DNA of 64,000 nt from Geomonas agri (GTDB lineage: Bacteria > Desulfobacterota > Desulfuromonadia > Geobacterales > Geobacteraceae), in contig NZ_JAINZO010000002.1 of the NCBI RefSeq assembly GCF_020179605.1, forward strand, positions 558,001-622,000, given 5' to 3'. This document shows, piece by piece, positions 24,271-34,246 of the stretch. The translations under genes and the position numbers were made by a program. Position 1 is the first letter of the stretch, and each line of letters begins with the position of its first letter. The notes under the pieces are model-generated. The model saw only the letters and a list, made by a program, of their open reading frames with translations, made no database searches and had not been told where the DNA came from.

Positions 24271-24915
24271 ATGAAAGTCATCGGAATCAACGGCAGCCCC
24301 AGGAAACAATGGAACACGGCGCAGGTGCTGCAAAAGGCTTTGGACGGGGCGGCGGCCCAAGGGGCGGAGACGGAGCTGATCCACCTCTACGACATCGACT
24401 TCAAGGGCTGCACCAGCTGCTTCGCCTGTAAGCTCAAGGGGGGCAAGAGCTACGGAACGTGCGCCATGCGGGACGGTCTGACGCCTGTTCTGGACAAGAT
24501 CGCCCAGGCCGACGGGCTGGTGCTCGGGTCGCCGGTCTACTTCGGCAGGGCGAGCGGGGAAATGTGTTCCTTCCTGGAACGACTCCTGTTCCAGTACTTC
24601 GTCTACGCCCAGCCGCCCGAGTCGCTGTTCGAGCGAAAGCTCCGCACCGCCTTCATCTACACCATGAACGTGCCGGAAGCTGTCATGCAGCAGGTCAACT
24701 ACGCGGTGCACATGGGGGGCAACGAAGCCTTCCTGCGCCGGATCTTCGGCGAGTGCGAAACCCTCTGCTGCAACGAGACGCTCCAGTTCGACGACTACGA
24801 CAAGTACGTTTTCAGCTACTTCGATCCGCAACAGCGCCGCGAAAGGCACAGCGTGCTGTTCCCGGAGAACTGCCAGAAGGCTTTCGAGCTTGGCCAGCGG
24901 CTGGTCTCGGCGTAG
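24271..24915 (+). CDS. Flavodoxin-fold NADPH-dependent FMN reductase
   Basis: A 214-residue protein with the FMN phosphate loop GINGSPRKQWNTAQ, then CTSCFACK, a central LVLGSPVYFGRASG and a Cys-rich C-terminal half (GECETLCCNE). This is the iron-sulfur flavoprotein/NAD(P)H reductase group (Isf-like). CTSCFAC resembles the compact Cys motif that holds a 4Fe-4S cluster in Isf proteins. It would shuttle electrons from NAD(P)H or ferredoxin to quinones or oxidants. ATG 24271 has AGGAGG seven bases upstream. A strong bidirectional terminator follows. Confidence 0.85.
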   Translation: MKVIGINGSPRKQWNTAQVLQKALDGAAAQGAETELIHLYDIDFKGCTSCFACKLKGGKSYGTCAMRDGLTPVLDKIAQADGLVLGSPVYFGRASGEMCSFLERLLFQYFVYAQPPESLFERKLRTAFIYTMNVPEAVMQQVNYAVHMGGNEAFLRRIFGECETLCCNETLQFDDYDKYVFSYFDPQQRRERHSVLFPENCQKAFELGQRLVSA

Positions 24916-24944
24916 TCCTCCAGAAGCGCTTGCACCTACACCCC

Positions 24945-24979
24945 AAAAGGCGCCTGCATCTATGATGCAGGCGCCTTTT
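24945..24979. terminator. Bidirectional intrinsic terminator
   Basis: A perfect 12-bp stem (GGCGCCTGCATC, 24949-24960, with GATGCAGGCGCC, 24964-24975) closes a 3-base loop and is extended by AAAA/TTTT. It insulates the reductase gene from the hemerythrin gene. Confidence 0.9.
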
Positions 24980-25084
24980 CTTTTGCCGTCAGCTCATAGG
25001 ACTTTTAGCAGCTGCGACTTCTTCAAGTTTCGTTGCCTCGGCACCGATATAGACTGCATTACCTTTGAACCGGGAGGGTGAAGT

Positions 25085-25513
25085 ATGCCTATTGTGACTT
25101 GGGACGGAAGTCTTGCGGTTGGACACGAGATGATTGACCAACACCATGAACACCTGGTGGAACTACTCAACAGGACCTATGACGAGTTCTGTGACAGGAA
25201 ATCCAGGCATAACCTGGAAGCTGTGCTGGATGAGCTGATCGATTACGCCACGTACCACTTCGCACAGGAAGAAGTGCTCATGGGCCAGATTGATTTTCCT
25301 GCCACAGAAGAGCATCTGGGGGAACATGCTTTTTTCATCCGGAGGATCGACGAGATCCAGAAGGAGTTCCTGTCCGGGACCGGCGCCATCTCCCTGGAAA
25401 TCATCACCTTCCTCAAGGACTGGCTCGTGAACCACATCTCGCAGAAAGATACTCAGCTGGGTGACTATGCCAATGCGCACCAGGGTAAACCGGTGATCAT
25501 CGACCTCGGTTGA
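25085..25513 (+). CDS. Bacteriohemerythrin
   Basis: A 142-residue four-helix bundle with the di-iron ligands in the expected order: His in MIDQHHEHL, His and Glu in YHFAQEEVLM, two His in EEHLGEHAFF, then His and Asp in DWLVNHISQKDTQLG. Bacteriohemerythrins bind O2 reversibly and in anaerobes serve oxygen supply, scavenging or sensing. A single free-standing copy like this fits oxygen protection. GGGAGG precedes the ATG. It is monocistronic, between a terminator and a weak hairpin. Confidence 0.94.
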   Translation: MPIVTWDGSLAVGHEMIDQHHEHLVELLNRTYDEFCDRKSRHNLEAVLDELIDYATYHFAQEEVLMGQIDFPATEEHLGEHAFFIRRIDEIQKEFLSGTGAISLEIITFLKDWLVNHISQKDTQLGDYANAHQGKPVIIDLG

Positions 25514-25552
25514 TCTACTAGACTCGCCTCATCTTTCATGACTCCCCCGTCA

Positions 25553-25580
25553 AGCCGCCCCGGTCAAACCAGGGGCGGCT
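25553..25580 (+). terminator. GC-rich hairpin after hemerythrin
   Basis: AGCCGCCCC (25553-25561) and GGGGCGGCT (25572-25580) form a perfect 9-bp stem with a 10-base loop. There is no adjacent T tract, so termination is uncertain; it may only protect the 3' end. Confidence 0.5.
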
Positions 25581-25640
25581 GCGCACAAATTGCTTTAAGT
25601 TCCCGATGATATTTCCGATACGCTGTGACTAGCGGCAGGT

Positions 25641-28550
25641 ATGGAAAAGACTCATCGCACGTGGGATTTGTCGCAACAAAAGTGGCCAGAATGGTCACTG
25701 GTACGGGTAGAAGCCATGCGGAAACTGATCGGCCGTTTGCCGATTCGAAAAAAACTGATGCTGATCCTGCTGATCGCCAGCGGCTTCACGCTGGTGCTCG
25801 TCTCGCTCACCTTCGTGGTGGGCACCTTCGTCCTTTCCCGCATCGGGATGCATCAAGAACTCTCCACTCTCGCCTCCATCGTTGGACATAACAGCTCTGC
25901 TGCGCTCGCCTTCGGTGACAACAAGGACGCCCAGCGCACGCTGCAATTCCTGGAAAACAAGAAGTACATCCTCGAGGCCTACGTCCTGTCCGAAGACTGG
26001 CAACCCTTCGCCTCCTACCAGGCACCGGGTGTCGCGCCGCATGCGAAAACCGCCAAGGCACTGGCCCTGGAAGCGGCAGGAGGGGACATGTGGGACGTGG
26101 ATGGCGACATGGTGGTCAGTTCCAAGATCCTCCTGGAGGGGCAGCAGTTGGGGACCGTGGTGATCCGCGCCGACTACCGCGAGGTCAACTCCAAGCTGAT
26201 CTGGGTACTGTCGGGCGCCTTGCTGTCCATGCTGGGGAGCCTGTTTTGCTCCTACCTTGTATCCCTGAGGCTGCAGGGAGTGATCTCCGCACCCATCGTG
26301 CAGTTGGCCCACACCATGGAGGCGGTGTCCCGGGACCAGGACTACTCGGTCCGGGTGCAAAAAGGCAGCGATGACGAGCTGGGGGCCCTGATGCTCGGTT
26401 TCAACGGGATGCTGGAGCAGATCCAGGCCCGCGACGACGAACTGGCCAGCTACCGCGACAAGTTGGAACAAAAGGTGGCACAGCGCACCCAGGAGCTGGA
26501 GCTGACGGTGGCCGAACTGCAGCGGGCCATGGAGGCCGCGCAAACGGCAAGCCGCGCCAAGAGCCAGTTCCTCGCCAACATGAGCCACGAGATCCGCACC
26601 CCCATGAACGGGATGCTGGGCATGACGGAACTGCTCATGGCCACCAGGCTGGACGAGCAGCAAAATCGTTTCGTTTCATCGGTGCGCCGCTCCGGTGAGG
26701 CGCTGCTCAGCATCATCAACGACATCCTCGATTTTTCCAAGATCGAGGCCGGCAAGCTGGAACTCGAGGAGACCGCGTTCAACCTGCAGGACACGGTGGC
26801 CGACGTGGTCGAGCTCCTGGCCGAAACTGCGCACCGCAAGGGGCTCGAGATCGTCGCGCTGGTGGAAAGCGACGTCCCCCCGGTGCTGGTGGGGGACCAG
26901 GTGCGGGTACACCAGATCCTGATGAACCTGGTGGGCAACGCGGTGAAGTTTACCGAGCGGGGCGAGGTGGTGATCCGGGGCACACTCGTGGAAGAGCGCG
27001 GCGAGGAGGTCGTGGTACGGATCGAGGTGGCCGACACCGGTATCGGCATCTCCCCCGAGGTAAAGGAGCGCATCTTCGAGGGGTTCTCCCAGGCCGACAA
27101 CTCGACCACCCGCAAATACGGCGGCACCGGCCTGGGGCTCACCATCGCCCGGCAGCTGGTCGAGCTCATGGGAGGGGAGATCGGCCTGGAGAGCAAACTC
27201 GGCGTAGGCTCGACCTTCCGCTTCACCCTCAAGCTGCGCCGCGATGCCTCGCAACGCAGCACCGTCCCCGACCGAAGTACCCTCGCCGGCTACCGTGCCT
27301 TCATCGTCGACGACAACTCGACCAACCTCAGCATCATCCACCACGAGTTGCACGCCTGGGGGATCAACGCCGACATGGCGGACAACGGGGCGACCGCGCT
27401 GGAACTGATGCGGCGGGCGGCCCGGGAGGCGACGCCGTACGATTTCGCCATACTGGACATGCAAATGCCGGGGATGAACGGCATCGACGTGGCCAGGGCC
27501 ATCAAAGCGGACCCGGCACTGGCCTCGACCAAGCTCCTCATGGTGACCTCGGTCGGTCAGTACGGCGACGAGAGCGAGGCCATCAAGGCCGGCATCGCGT
27601 GCTACCTTAGCAAGCCGGTGCGCCAGTCCCGGCTCTACAATGCCATCATGGACCTGCTGGGGGTGGGTATGACTCGTGCGGCACAACCGCAGGTCGACGC
27701 GGAACAGGGCCCGGCGCCAGTACTCTCGGCGAGCGTGCTGCTGGTGGAGGACAACCCGGTGAACCAGGACGTGGCGACCGCCATGCTGGAGGCGTCGGGC
27801 TGCCGGGTCAGCGTGGCCAACAACGGCGCGGAAGCGCTGGAAGCCGTGGCGCGGCGCGATTTCGACCTCATTTTCATGGACTGCCAGATGCCGATCATGG
27901 ACGGTTACGCCGCCACCCGCGCCATCCGGGAACAGGAGAAGAACGCGCCGCAGGACAAACGCCGCACCATCATCGCGCTAACCGCCCACGCCATGCGCGG
28001 CGACCGCGAGCAGTGCTTTGCCGCCGGAATGGACGACTACCTGACCAAGCCCTTCACCCAGGCGCAGATGGTCGCCTTGCTGCAGCGCTGGATCACGCCG
28101 CAGGCTCGCAGCGACAAGGAACCGTCCCCACCGCGTCAGGACGGACAGGCCACGGGCAACGCGGCAGCCGATGACGGCTCCGGCACCATCGACCCGTCCC
28201 TGCTGGACGAGATCCGCGCGCTGCAGGCCCCGGGCAAGCCCGACCTGCTGGCCAAGGTTGTCGGCTCCTTCCTGAAGTCGAGCCCGCTGTTGCTGGCGTC
28301 GATGCGCGAGGGGCTGGCCGGCGGAAACCCGCTGGTGGTACGCCAGGCCGCGCACACCCTCAAATCAAGCAGCGCCTCCCTGGGCTGCCTGGGGCTCTCC
28401 GACACCTGCCGGCTGCTGGAACTGCTGACCGTTGAGGGGACGCTGGAGGGAGCCGAACCGCTGTTGCGGCAGATCGAGGCGCAGCACCGCAAGGCGGTGG
28501 AGTACCTCGCGGCAGTACCGGGCTGCGGGGATACCACATGGGGGAGATGA
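25641..28550 (+). CDS. Hybrid sensor kinase (CHASE8-HAMP-HisKA-REC-REC-Hpt)
   Basis: A 969-residue membrane kinase. One helix near residues 38-65, an extracytoplasmic CHASE8-like domain ([18 protein letters not shown]), a second helix near 190-212, HAMP, then HisKA with His about 316 ([17 protein letters not shown]) and a full ATPase ([12 protein letters not shown]). Two receivers follow (Asp about 606 in [10 protein letters not shown] and about 747 in [10 protein letters not shown]), then an Hpt domain with His about 905 ([13 protein letters not shown]). This is a complete BarA-like phosphorelay in one chain. A second ATG at 25716 is a possible start. The REC-GGDEF-EAL gene overlaps its end, so a direct phosphotransfer pair is likely. 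Confidence 0.92.
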   Translation: MEKTHRTWDLSQQKWPEWSLVRVEAMRKLIGRLPIRKKLMLILLIASGFTLVLVSLTFVVGTFVLSRIGMHQELSTLASIVGHNSSAALAFGDNKDAQRTLQFLENKKYILEAYVLSEDWQPFASYQAPGVAPHAKTAKALALEAAGGDMWDVDGDMVVSSKILLEGQQLGTVVIRADYREVNSKLIWVLSGALLSMLGSLFCSYLVSLRLQGVISAPIVQLAHTMEAVSRDQDYSVRVQKGSDDELGALMLGFNGMLEQIQARDDELASYRDKLEQKVAQRTQELELTVAELQRAMEAAQTASRAKSQFLANMSHEIRTPMNGMLGMTELLMATRLDEQQNRFVSSVRRSGEALLSIINDILDFSKIEAGKLELEETAFNLQDTVADVVELLAETAHRKGLEIVALVESDVPPVLVGDQVRVHQILMNLVGNAVKFTERGEVVIRGTLVEERGEEVVVRIEVADTGIGISPEVKERIFEGFSQADNSTTRKYGGTGLGLTIARQLVELMGGEIGLESKLGVGSTFRFTLKLRRDASQRSTVPDRSTLAGYRAFIVDDNSTNLSIIHHELHAWGINADMADNGATALELMRRAAREATPYDFAILDMQMPGMNGIDVARAIKADPALASTKLLMVTSVGQYGDESEAIKAGIACYLSKPVRQSRLYNAIMDLLGVGMTRAAQPQVDAEQGPAPVLSASVLLVEDNPVNQDVATAMLEASGCRVSVANNGAEALEAVARRDFDLIFMDCQMPIMDGYAATRAIREQEKNAPQDKRRTIIALTAHAMRGDREQCFAAGMDDYLTKPFTQAQMVALLQRWITPQARSDKEPSPPRQDGQATGNAAADDGSGTIDPSLLDEIRALQAPGKPDLLAKVVGSFLKSSPLLLASMREGLAGGNPLVVRQAAHTLKSSSASLGCLGLSDTCRLLELLTVEGTLEGAEPLLRQIEAQHRKAVEYLAAVPGCGDTTWGR

Positions 28551-30739
28551 CAGGGAAAATGGATTCATACGTAAGCGACGAGGAGAACGAACTGCGTCCC
28601 GAGCTGGTGCTGGTCGTCGACGACGACGAGATGATGCGCGACCTGGCCGTGGCGGCCCTGGAGCAGGCCGGCTTCTTCGTAGCCACCGCGGAGAACGGGG
28701 TGGTGGCGCTGCAGCGGTTCCGGCAGTTGCAGCCCGACATCGTCCTGCTCGACGTGATGATGCCGGAGATGGACGGTTTCGCTACCTGCCGCGCCCTGCG
28801 CGAGCTCGCCGCCGGCGGCGACGTGCCGGTCCTCATGATGACCGGCCTCGACGACACAAGGGCCATCGAGCAGGCCTACCACGCCGGGGCCACCGATTTC
28901 GTCACCAAGCCGATTCACTGGGCCATCCTGCGGCACCGGGTCCGCTACATGCTCCGCTCCAGCAAGGCCATGCGCGACCTCCGGGTGAGCGAGGCACGCC
29001 TGAGCAACGCGCATCGCATCGCCCACATGGGGAGCTGGGAGTGGGACGTCCTCAACGACAAGTTCTACTGGTCCCAGGAGATCGCCAACATCTTCGCCGT
29101 CGACGCGGCAGCATTCGACTCCTCCTACTCCGCCTTCATCAGCACCATCCACCCGCTGGACAAGGAACTAGTCAACAAGGCCTTTGAGGACGCCTGCGCC
29201 TTGCAGCGGCCGATCAGCCTGGACCACCAGATCGTGCTCCCGCGCGGCGACGAGCGCTACTGCCACACCGAGGGGGAGGTCGGCACCGACGAGAGCGGGC
29301 GCGTGGTCTATATCTCCGGCACCATCCAGGACATCACCGAACGAAAGCATATTGAGGAGCAGGTGCGCTCCCTTGCCTACTACGACAGCATCACCGGCCT
29401 TCCCAACCGGGTCCTTTTCGGCGAACTGCTGGAGCGCGCCCTCACTTTCGCGCGCCGTTACCGCAAGAAGGTGGCGGTGCTGTTCCTGGACCTGGACCGG
29501 TTCAAAGAGATCAACGACACCCTGGGGCACGCGGTGGGGGACAACCTGCTCCGGGAAGTGTCGGAGCGCCTCAAGCACTGCATCCGCGGCTATGACTCGG
29601 TTTGGCAGGGGATCGGGGCGACGGAGGGCACGCCGGTGGCCCGGCTGGGAGGGGACGAGTTCACCGTCATCATGGAGGACATCCAGGACAGCAACGGGGT
29701 GATCGCCGCTTCGCAACGCATCCTGCAGCTCTTGTCGGACCCCTTCCTCCTGGACGAGGGCGAGATCTGCATTTCCGCCAGCATCGGCATCAGCATCTAC
29801 CCCGATGACGGCGAGGACGCCATGACCTTGGTGCGCAATGCCGACACCGCCATGTACCACGCCAAGCGGGAGGGGCGCAACAACGCCCAGTTCTTCATGC
29901 AGGCCCTGAACGACGCCGCCTGCGAAAGGTTGCAGCTCGAGCGGCAGCTCAGGAAAGCGCTGGCCAACGAGGAGTTCGTGCTCTTCTACCAGCCGCAGAT
30001 CGATGCCGTCAGCGGTACCATCGTGGGGCTGGAGGCGCTGATCCGCTGGCAGAGCCCGGAACTTGGCTTCGTCCCCCCGGCGAGTTTCATACCCTTTGCC
30101 GAGGAGAGCGGGCAGATCACGCTGATCGACGAATGGGTGGTGCATGCCGCATGCCGCCAGGTGGCCGGCTGGCTGGCCCAGGGGATCGCCCCCCCCAGGG
30201 TGGCGATCAACCTCTCCGGCTGCCATTTCCTCAAGAAGAGCCTGGTGGAGATGGTGGCCGAGTGCCTGCAGAACTGCACCCTGGAGGGGCGTCACCTCGA
30301 GGTAGAACTGACCGAGGGGGTGATCATGCGCGACGTGGAGCAGGCGACCGCCACGCTGGCCGAGTTGAAGCGCATGGGGGTGACCGTCTCCATCGACGAC
30401 TTCGGCACCGGCTACTCCTCGCTGAGCTACCTCCGGCGCTTCCCGATCGACACCCTGAAGATCGACCGCTCCTTCATCACCGGCGTAACCAAGGACCCCG
30501 ACGGCGCGGCCATCACCACCGCCATCATCTCCATGGCCACCAGCATGAGGCTGGAGATCGTCGCCGAAGGGGTCGAGACCGCCGAACAGATGAACTTCCT
30601 CCTGGAGCACGGCTGCACCGTAATGCAGGGGTACCTTTTCTGCCGCCCGGTCCCCCCGGAGGAGATCACCCGCCTGCTGGTGGAGGGGCTTGCCATGCCG
30701 CAGCGACTTGACGCCGCCGCGCCAGCGAAAGAAAGGTAG
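28538..30739 (+). CDS. REC-PAS-GGDEF-EAL cyclic-di-GMP response regulator
   Basis: A 733-residue protein. The receiver has phospho-acceptor Asp about residue 72 ([14 protein letters not shown]). Then come a PAS domain (about 150-265), a diguanylate cyclase domain with intact GGDEF (RLGGDEFTV, about 370-377) and an EAL phosphodiesterase domain ([37 protein letters not shown]). Both output sites look catalytically complete, so it may make or break c-di-GMP depending on phosphorylation. It overlaps the hybrid kinase by 13 bp; in-frame ATGs at 28547 and 28559 are alternative starts, the last having AGGGA at good spacing. Confidence 0.92.
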   Translation: MGEMTGKMDSYVSDEENELRPELVLVVDDDEMMRDLAVAALEQAGFFVATAENGVVALQRFRQLQPDIVLLDVMMPEMDGFATCRALRELAAGGDVPVLMMTGLDDTRAIEQAYHAGATDFVTKPIHWAILRHRVRYMLRSSKAMRDLRVSEARLSNAHRIAHMGSWEWDVLNDKFYWSQEIANIFAVDAAAFDSSYSAFISTIHPLDKELVNKAFEDACALQRPISLDHQIVLPRGDERYCHTEGEVGTDESGRVVYISGTIQDITERKHIEEQVRSLAYYDSITGLPNRVLFGELLERALTFARRYRKKVAVLFLDLDRFKEINDTLGHAVGDNLLREVSERLKHCIRGYDSVWQGIGATEGTPVARLGGDEFTVIMEDIQDSNGVIAASQRILQLLSDPFLLDEGEICISASIGISIYPDDGEDAMTLVRNADTAMYHAKREGRNNAQFFMQALNDAACERLQLERQLRKALANEEFVLFYQPQIDAVSGTIVGLEALIRWQSPELGFVPPASFIPFAEESGQITLIDEWVVHAACRQVAGWLAQGIAPPRVAINLSGCHFLKKSLVEMVAECLQNCTLEGRHLEVELTEGVIMRDVEQATATLAELKRMGVTVSIDDFGTGYSSLSYLRRFPIDTLKIDRSFITGVTKDPDGAAITTAIISMATSMRLEIVAEGVETAEQMNFLLEHGCTVMQGYLFCRPVPPEEITRLLVEGLAMPQRLDAAAPAKER

Positions 30740-30742
30740 CGT

Positions 30743-31114
30743 ATGGCCACGGTAACCCTGGAAGAGGTGAGCCCGGACCTGCAGGTGATGCTCGTTACCG
30801 GGAAACTGGAACACGCGGAACTGATGGCGCTCATCGCCGAGTACGGCCCTAAAATCCGACGGCACCTGGTCTGGGACCTGAACCAGGCCGACCTCGGCTC
30901 TCTTTCCGGGGACGAGTTCCACATGGTGGCGGCCCTGCTGCTGAAAAGCCTCACCAACCGTGTGCCAGGCGGGAAAACAGCCCTGGTTGCGACCAAGGAC
31001 CTCACCTACGGCATGTCGCAGATGTACGGCACCATCGCCTCGCTCAGTCAACTACCGTTCAGCTACGCCGTCTTCCGAAGCATGGAGGAGGCGATGGAGT
31101 GGATCGCGGCATAG
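30743..31114 (+). CDS. Small STAS/SpoIIAA-like protein
   Basis: A 123-residue single-domain protein that starts three bases after the c-di-GMP regulator stop. The alternation of strands and helices (LQVMLVTGKLEHAEL, HLVWDLNQADLGSL, GKTALVATKD, PFSYAVFRSMEEAMEWI) resembles STAS and SpoIIAA-like domains. No phosphorylatable Ser in the usual DxSG context is seen; DLGSLSGDE is the nearest. It is likely an accessory partner in the kinase and c-di-GMP unit. Function is inferred from position only. Confidence 0.7.
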   Translation: MATVTLEEVSPDLQVMLVTGKLEHAELMALIAEYGPKIRRHLVWDLNQADLGSLSGDEFHMVAALLLKSLTNRVPGGKTALVATKDLTYGMSQMYGTIASLSQLPFSYAVFRSMEEAMEWIAA

Positions 31115-31174
31115 TTGCAATCTGCTGAAAATGTCTTACCCTTTCCCGAGAATTCAACCTGCGCAGGAGGAACT

Positions 31175-31678
31175 ATGCCTAAAGTTACTTTCAAGGGAAA
31201 CCCGGTGACACTGGTGGGGCCTGAACTGAAGGTGGGAGACGCCGCTCCCAATTTCGCCGTGGTAGACAACTCTCTCAACCAGGTGACCCTGGCCAACTAT
31301 GAGGGAAAAGTGAAGATCATCAGCGCCGTTCCTTCACTGGACACGCCGGTCTGTGACACGGAGACGAGGCGCTTCAACCAGGAAGCTGCGGGGCTCCCCG
31401 GCAACGTGGTGGTCCTGACCGTCAGCGCCGACCTCCCCTTCGCCCAGAAGAGGTGGTGCGGGGCCGCCGGCATCGACAAGGTGGTCACCCTCTCCGACTA
31501 CCGCGACCGTTCCTTCGCCCTGGCCTACGGGGTGCTGATCGAGGAACTGAAACTGCTGGCCCGCGCCATCTTCGTCATCGACCAGAAGAACGTGATCCGC
31601 TACATCCACTTCGTCCCGGAGGTGACCCAAGAGCCGGACTACGCTGCGGTGCTGGCGGCGGCGAAGGAACTGGGATAG
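31175..31678 (+). CDS. tpx: Thiol peroxidase (Tpx), atypical 2-Cys peroxiredoxin
   Basis: A 167-residue thioredoxin-fold peroxidase that reduces H2O2 and alkyl peroxides in the cytoplasm or periplasm. The peroxidatic Cys lies in SLDTPVCDTETRRF and the resolving Cys in FAQKRWCGAAG, the normal Tpx spacing. Both are cysteines, with no UGA here. AGGAGG five bases before ATG 31175 sets the start. An intrinsic terminator follows. Confidence 0.95.
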   Translation: MPKVTFKGNPVTLVGPELKVGDAAPNFAVVDNSLNQVTLANYEGKVKIISAVPSLDTPVCDTETRRFNQEAAGLPGNVVVLTVSADLPFAQKRWCGAAGIDKVVTLSDYRDRSFALAYGVLIEELKLLARAIFVIDQKNVIRYIHFVPEVTQEPDYAAVLAAAKELG

Positions 31679-31703
31679 CCCGGACACCGGTATAAATGCC
31701 GAA

Positions 31704-31738
31704 GGCGCCCGCAGCTGAAGCCGCGGGCGCCTTTTTTT
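31704..31738 (+). terminator. Rho-independent terminator of tpx
   Basis: The stem GGCGCCCGC (31704-31712) with GCGGGCGCC (31723-31731), a 10-base loop and seven T residues form a classical terminator. Confidence 0.9.
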
Positions 31739-31811
31739 GCTATCGCGCCGCGCCGGTTATCGTCCTGATTTTACTGGACGCGGTGCACAGGTTGATAGTA
31801 AAAGGATTGTC

Positions 31812-32816
31812 ATGGAAACCCGAACCATCCCCACCACCTTGCAGATCAGCTACGTGCTGGCGGTGCTCGCCGTGATCACGGTGCTGCACTTCCACCTGCT
31901 GCCGGCGGTTTTCGCCGGGCTGGCGGTGTACGCGCTCACGGCGAAGCTGGCGCTCAAGCTCCCGGTACGCTGGGGGACGCTGACCCAGAAGGTGGCGCTG
32001 GCTGGTATCATCCTGTTCGTGATCGGCTTGGTATCGGGGATCTGCCTGGGGCTATGGTCCTTTATGCGCGGGCACCACGGCATGTCCAACCTGCTCGACA
32101 CCGCGGCGGAGACGCTCGACAACCTGAAGCGGAACCTGCCGGCGGACCTGACCGCGCTGCTGCCGGACACGGTAGACGAGCTGCGCGAGCAGATCGTCAC
32201 CATGCTGCGCGAGCACGGCAAGAACATCTCCTCGGTGGGGATCTCGGGGGTGAAGACCTTCGCCCACCTGGTCTTGGGCATGGTGGTGGGGAGCCTCGCG
32301 GTCCTGCACCGCTTCAACAGGGAGGAAGGGTTCCCCCCCCTGGCCGGCCACCTGCACGACCGGCTCCTGAACCTGGCCAGCGCCTTCGACAAAGTGGTCT
32401 TCGCCCAGGTGAAGATCTCGCTGTTGAACACCGCCCTCACCGCGCTGTACCTGGCGGTGATCCTCCCCCTGTGCGGGGTGTACCTTCCCATGGTGACGCT
32501 TTTGATCCTGCTCACCTTCATCGCCGGCCTCCTTCCGGTGGTGGGGAACCTTATTTCCAATTTCACCATCGTGCTGATCAGCCTCGGGGTCTCCCCCATG
32601 GTCGGCGTCGCCTCTTTGGCCTTCCTGGTGCTGATCCACAAGCTGGAGTACTTCACCAACGCCCGCATCGTCGGCAGCGAGGTCAAGGCAAGCGTCTGGG
32701 AGCTACTCACTGCCATGCTGGTCATGGAAGCGATCTTCGGCGTGGCCGGCTTGGTCGCCGCCCCCGTGGTCTACGCCTGGCTCAAGGCCGAACTGAAGGC
32801 ATACCGGCTGGTGTGA
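31812..32816 (+). CDS. AI-2E family permease (PerM/DUF20)
   Basis: A 334-residue inner-membrane protein with about seven to eight helices in the AI-2E/PerM pattern: two N-terminal helices, a soluble amphipathic stretch (LDTAAETLDNLKRNLP), and a C-terminal bundle with FIAGLLPVVGNLISNF and EYFTNARIVGSEV. The family includes proposed AI-2 exporters and Na+/H+ antiporters; the substrate is unknown. AAAGGA five bases upstream supports ATG 31812. Confidence 0.88.
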   Translation: METRTIPTTLQISYVLAVLAVITVLHFHLLPAVFAGLAVYALTAKLALKLPVRWGTLTQKVALAGIILFVIGLVSGICLGLWSFMRGHHGMSNLLDTAAETLDNLKRNLPADLTALLPDTVDELREQIVTMLREHGKNISSVGISGVKTFAHLVLGMVVGSLAVLHRFNREEGFPPLAGHLHDRLLNLASAFDKVVFAQVKISLLNTALTALYLAVILPLCGVYLPMVTLLILLTFIAGLLPVVGNLISNFTIVLISLGVSPMVGVASLAFLVLIHKLEYFTNARIVGSEVKASVWELLTAMLVMEAIFGVAGLVAAPVVYAWLKAELKAYRLV

Positions 32817-32860
32817 GCCTCCCCTTGGCCAAAGGGACCGCCCGTAGTATCATTTCCGGC

Positions 32861-34246
32861 ATGGTCGCCAAGCTCCCCGCAAAAAATAACCCCGTTCCAT
32901 GCTCCGTCCCCCGCGTCGGCGCGTCGCGTCGCCGCACCCTCCCCGGCATATCAACCCTGCACCGTTTCCCGCTCCTCTTGTCGCGCCTGGCCTGCGCCCT
33001 GCTCCTGGTCGCGCTCTGGGTCGCCGGCCCGTGCTCCCCGGCCGAGGCCGCCCCGACCGCCACCCTGTACTTCTTCTGGGGCGAGGGATGCCCGCACTGC
33101 GCCGAGGCGAAGCCCTGCCTGGATGAGCTGCGGCGCCGCTACCCCGGCCTCAGGGTGGAGGCAACGGAGGTGCTGAAACACCGGGAGAACATACCGCTTC
33201 TCATGCGGATGGCCAAGGAGCGGGGACGGGAGGCGACCGGGGTACCGGTCTTCATCATCGGGGCGCACTACTTCAGCGGGTTCTCGGAAGGGACTTCGGC
33301 GCAGCTGGAAGAGGCGGTCAAGGAGGCGCTGCAGCAGCCGGCCCGCCCTCCCCTGCCCCAAGCAGCCGCGCCCGGGGTGGCGCCGCTTACCGTACCGGGG
33401 GTGGGCAAGATCGACCCGCGGCGCTCCCTCACCGCCTTCACCCTGGTGCTCGCCTCTCTGGACAGCTTCAACCCCTGCGCCTTCTTCGTCCTCTTCTTCC
33501 TGTTGAGCCTTCTGATCCACGCCCGCTCGCGGCGTCGCATGCTGCTCATCGGCGGGGTCTTCGTCTTCGTCTCGGGGCTTTTGTACTTCCTGTTCCTGGC
33601 CGCCTGGCTGAACCTGTTCCTGATCGCCGGGGCACTCCCCGCCGTCACCACGGCCGCGGGCATCCTGGCGCTCCTCATCGGCCTGGTCAACGTGAAGGAT
33701 TTCTTCCTGTTCCGGCGCGGCGTGACCCTCGGCATACCGGAAGGGAAAAAGCCCGAGCTTTTCGCCCGGATGCGACGGCTTCTGAAGACGGACTCCCTGC
33801 CATCGCTTCTGGCCGGGACCGGCGTGCTCGCCGTTGCCGCCAACAGCTACGAACTCTTGTGCACCGCCGGCTTCCCCATGGTCTTTACCCGCGCCCTGAC
33901 CCTGCACGGGCTCACCGCGGCGGGGTACTACTTCTACCTCGCCCTGTACTGTCTGGTCTACGTGGTGCCGCTGACGCTGATCGTGGCGCTCTTTACCGCG
34001 ACACTCGGGGGGAGCAAGCTGAGTGAATGGCAGGGGCGGGTGCTGAAGCTTGTTTCGGGGCTGATGATGCTGGGGCTTGGCGGGATGCTGCTGGTGAGGC
34101 CGGCGCTGTTGAGCAACCCGGCCGTCTCGGGTCTGCTCCTCGTGGCGACCCTGGCGCTCGCCGGTGCGCTCGCCATGTGCTGGCGGCGGGTGCACGCGGG
34201 AGGGGACGGCGGCGGGAGGACTACTCCGCGGCGAAGGAGCCGGTAA
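32861..34246 (+). CDS. Thioredoxin-like domain fused to CcdA/DsbD-like membrane domain
   Basis: A 461-residue protein. A basic N-terminus and a hydrophobic segment (ALLLVALWVAGP) export a thioredoxin-fold domain with a CPHC motif (WGEGCPHCAEAKPCL). A six- to seven-helix membrane domain follows (DSFNPCAFFVLFFLLSLL, TIVALFTATL-type end) with a Cys in SFNPC and another in ELLCTAGFP, the pair expected of CcdA/DsbD electron conduits. It probably carries reducing equivalents across the inner membrane to periplasmic substrates, for example during cytochrome c assembly. ATG 32861 has no clear ribosome binding site. It overlaps the convergent kinase gene by 26 bp. Confidence 0.82.
   Translation: MVAKLPAKNNPVPCSVPRVGASRRRTLPGISTLHRFPLLLSRLACALLLVALWVAGPCSPAEAAPTATLYFFWGEGCPHCAEAKPCLDELRRRYPGLRVEATEVLKHRENIPLLMRMAKERGREATGVPVFIIGAHYFSGFSEGTSAQLEEAVKEALQQPARPPLPQAAAPGVAPLTVPGVGKIDPRRSLTAFTLVLASLDSFNPCAFFVLFFLLSLLIHARSRRRMLLIGGVFVFVSGLLYFLFLAAWLNLFLIAGALPAVTTAAGILALLIGLVNVKDFFLFRRGVTLGIPEGKKPELFARMRRLLKTDSLPSLLAGTGVLAVAANSYELLCTAGFPMVFTRALTLHGLTAAGYYFYLALYCLVYVVPLTLIVALFTATLGGSKLSEWQGRVLKLVSGLMMLGLGGMLLVRPALLSNPAVSGLLLVATLALAGALAMCWRRVHAGGDGGGRTTPRRRSR

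Noticed and set aside
29168..31051. 627-codon open frame antisense to the GGDEF-EAL gene
   Set aside because: Shadow frame; it spans the ends of two real + strand genes and has no recognisable domain.
31175..31678. Third selenoprotein (peroxiredoxin)
   Set aside because: Geobacter has Sec-containing peroxiredoxins, but both redox positions here are encoded by Cys codons and there is no in-frame UGA.
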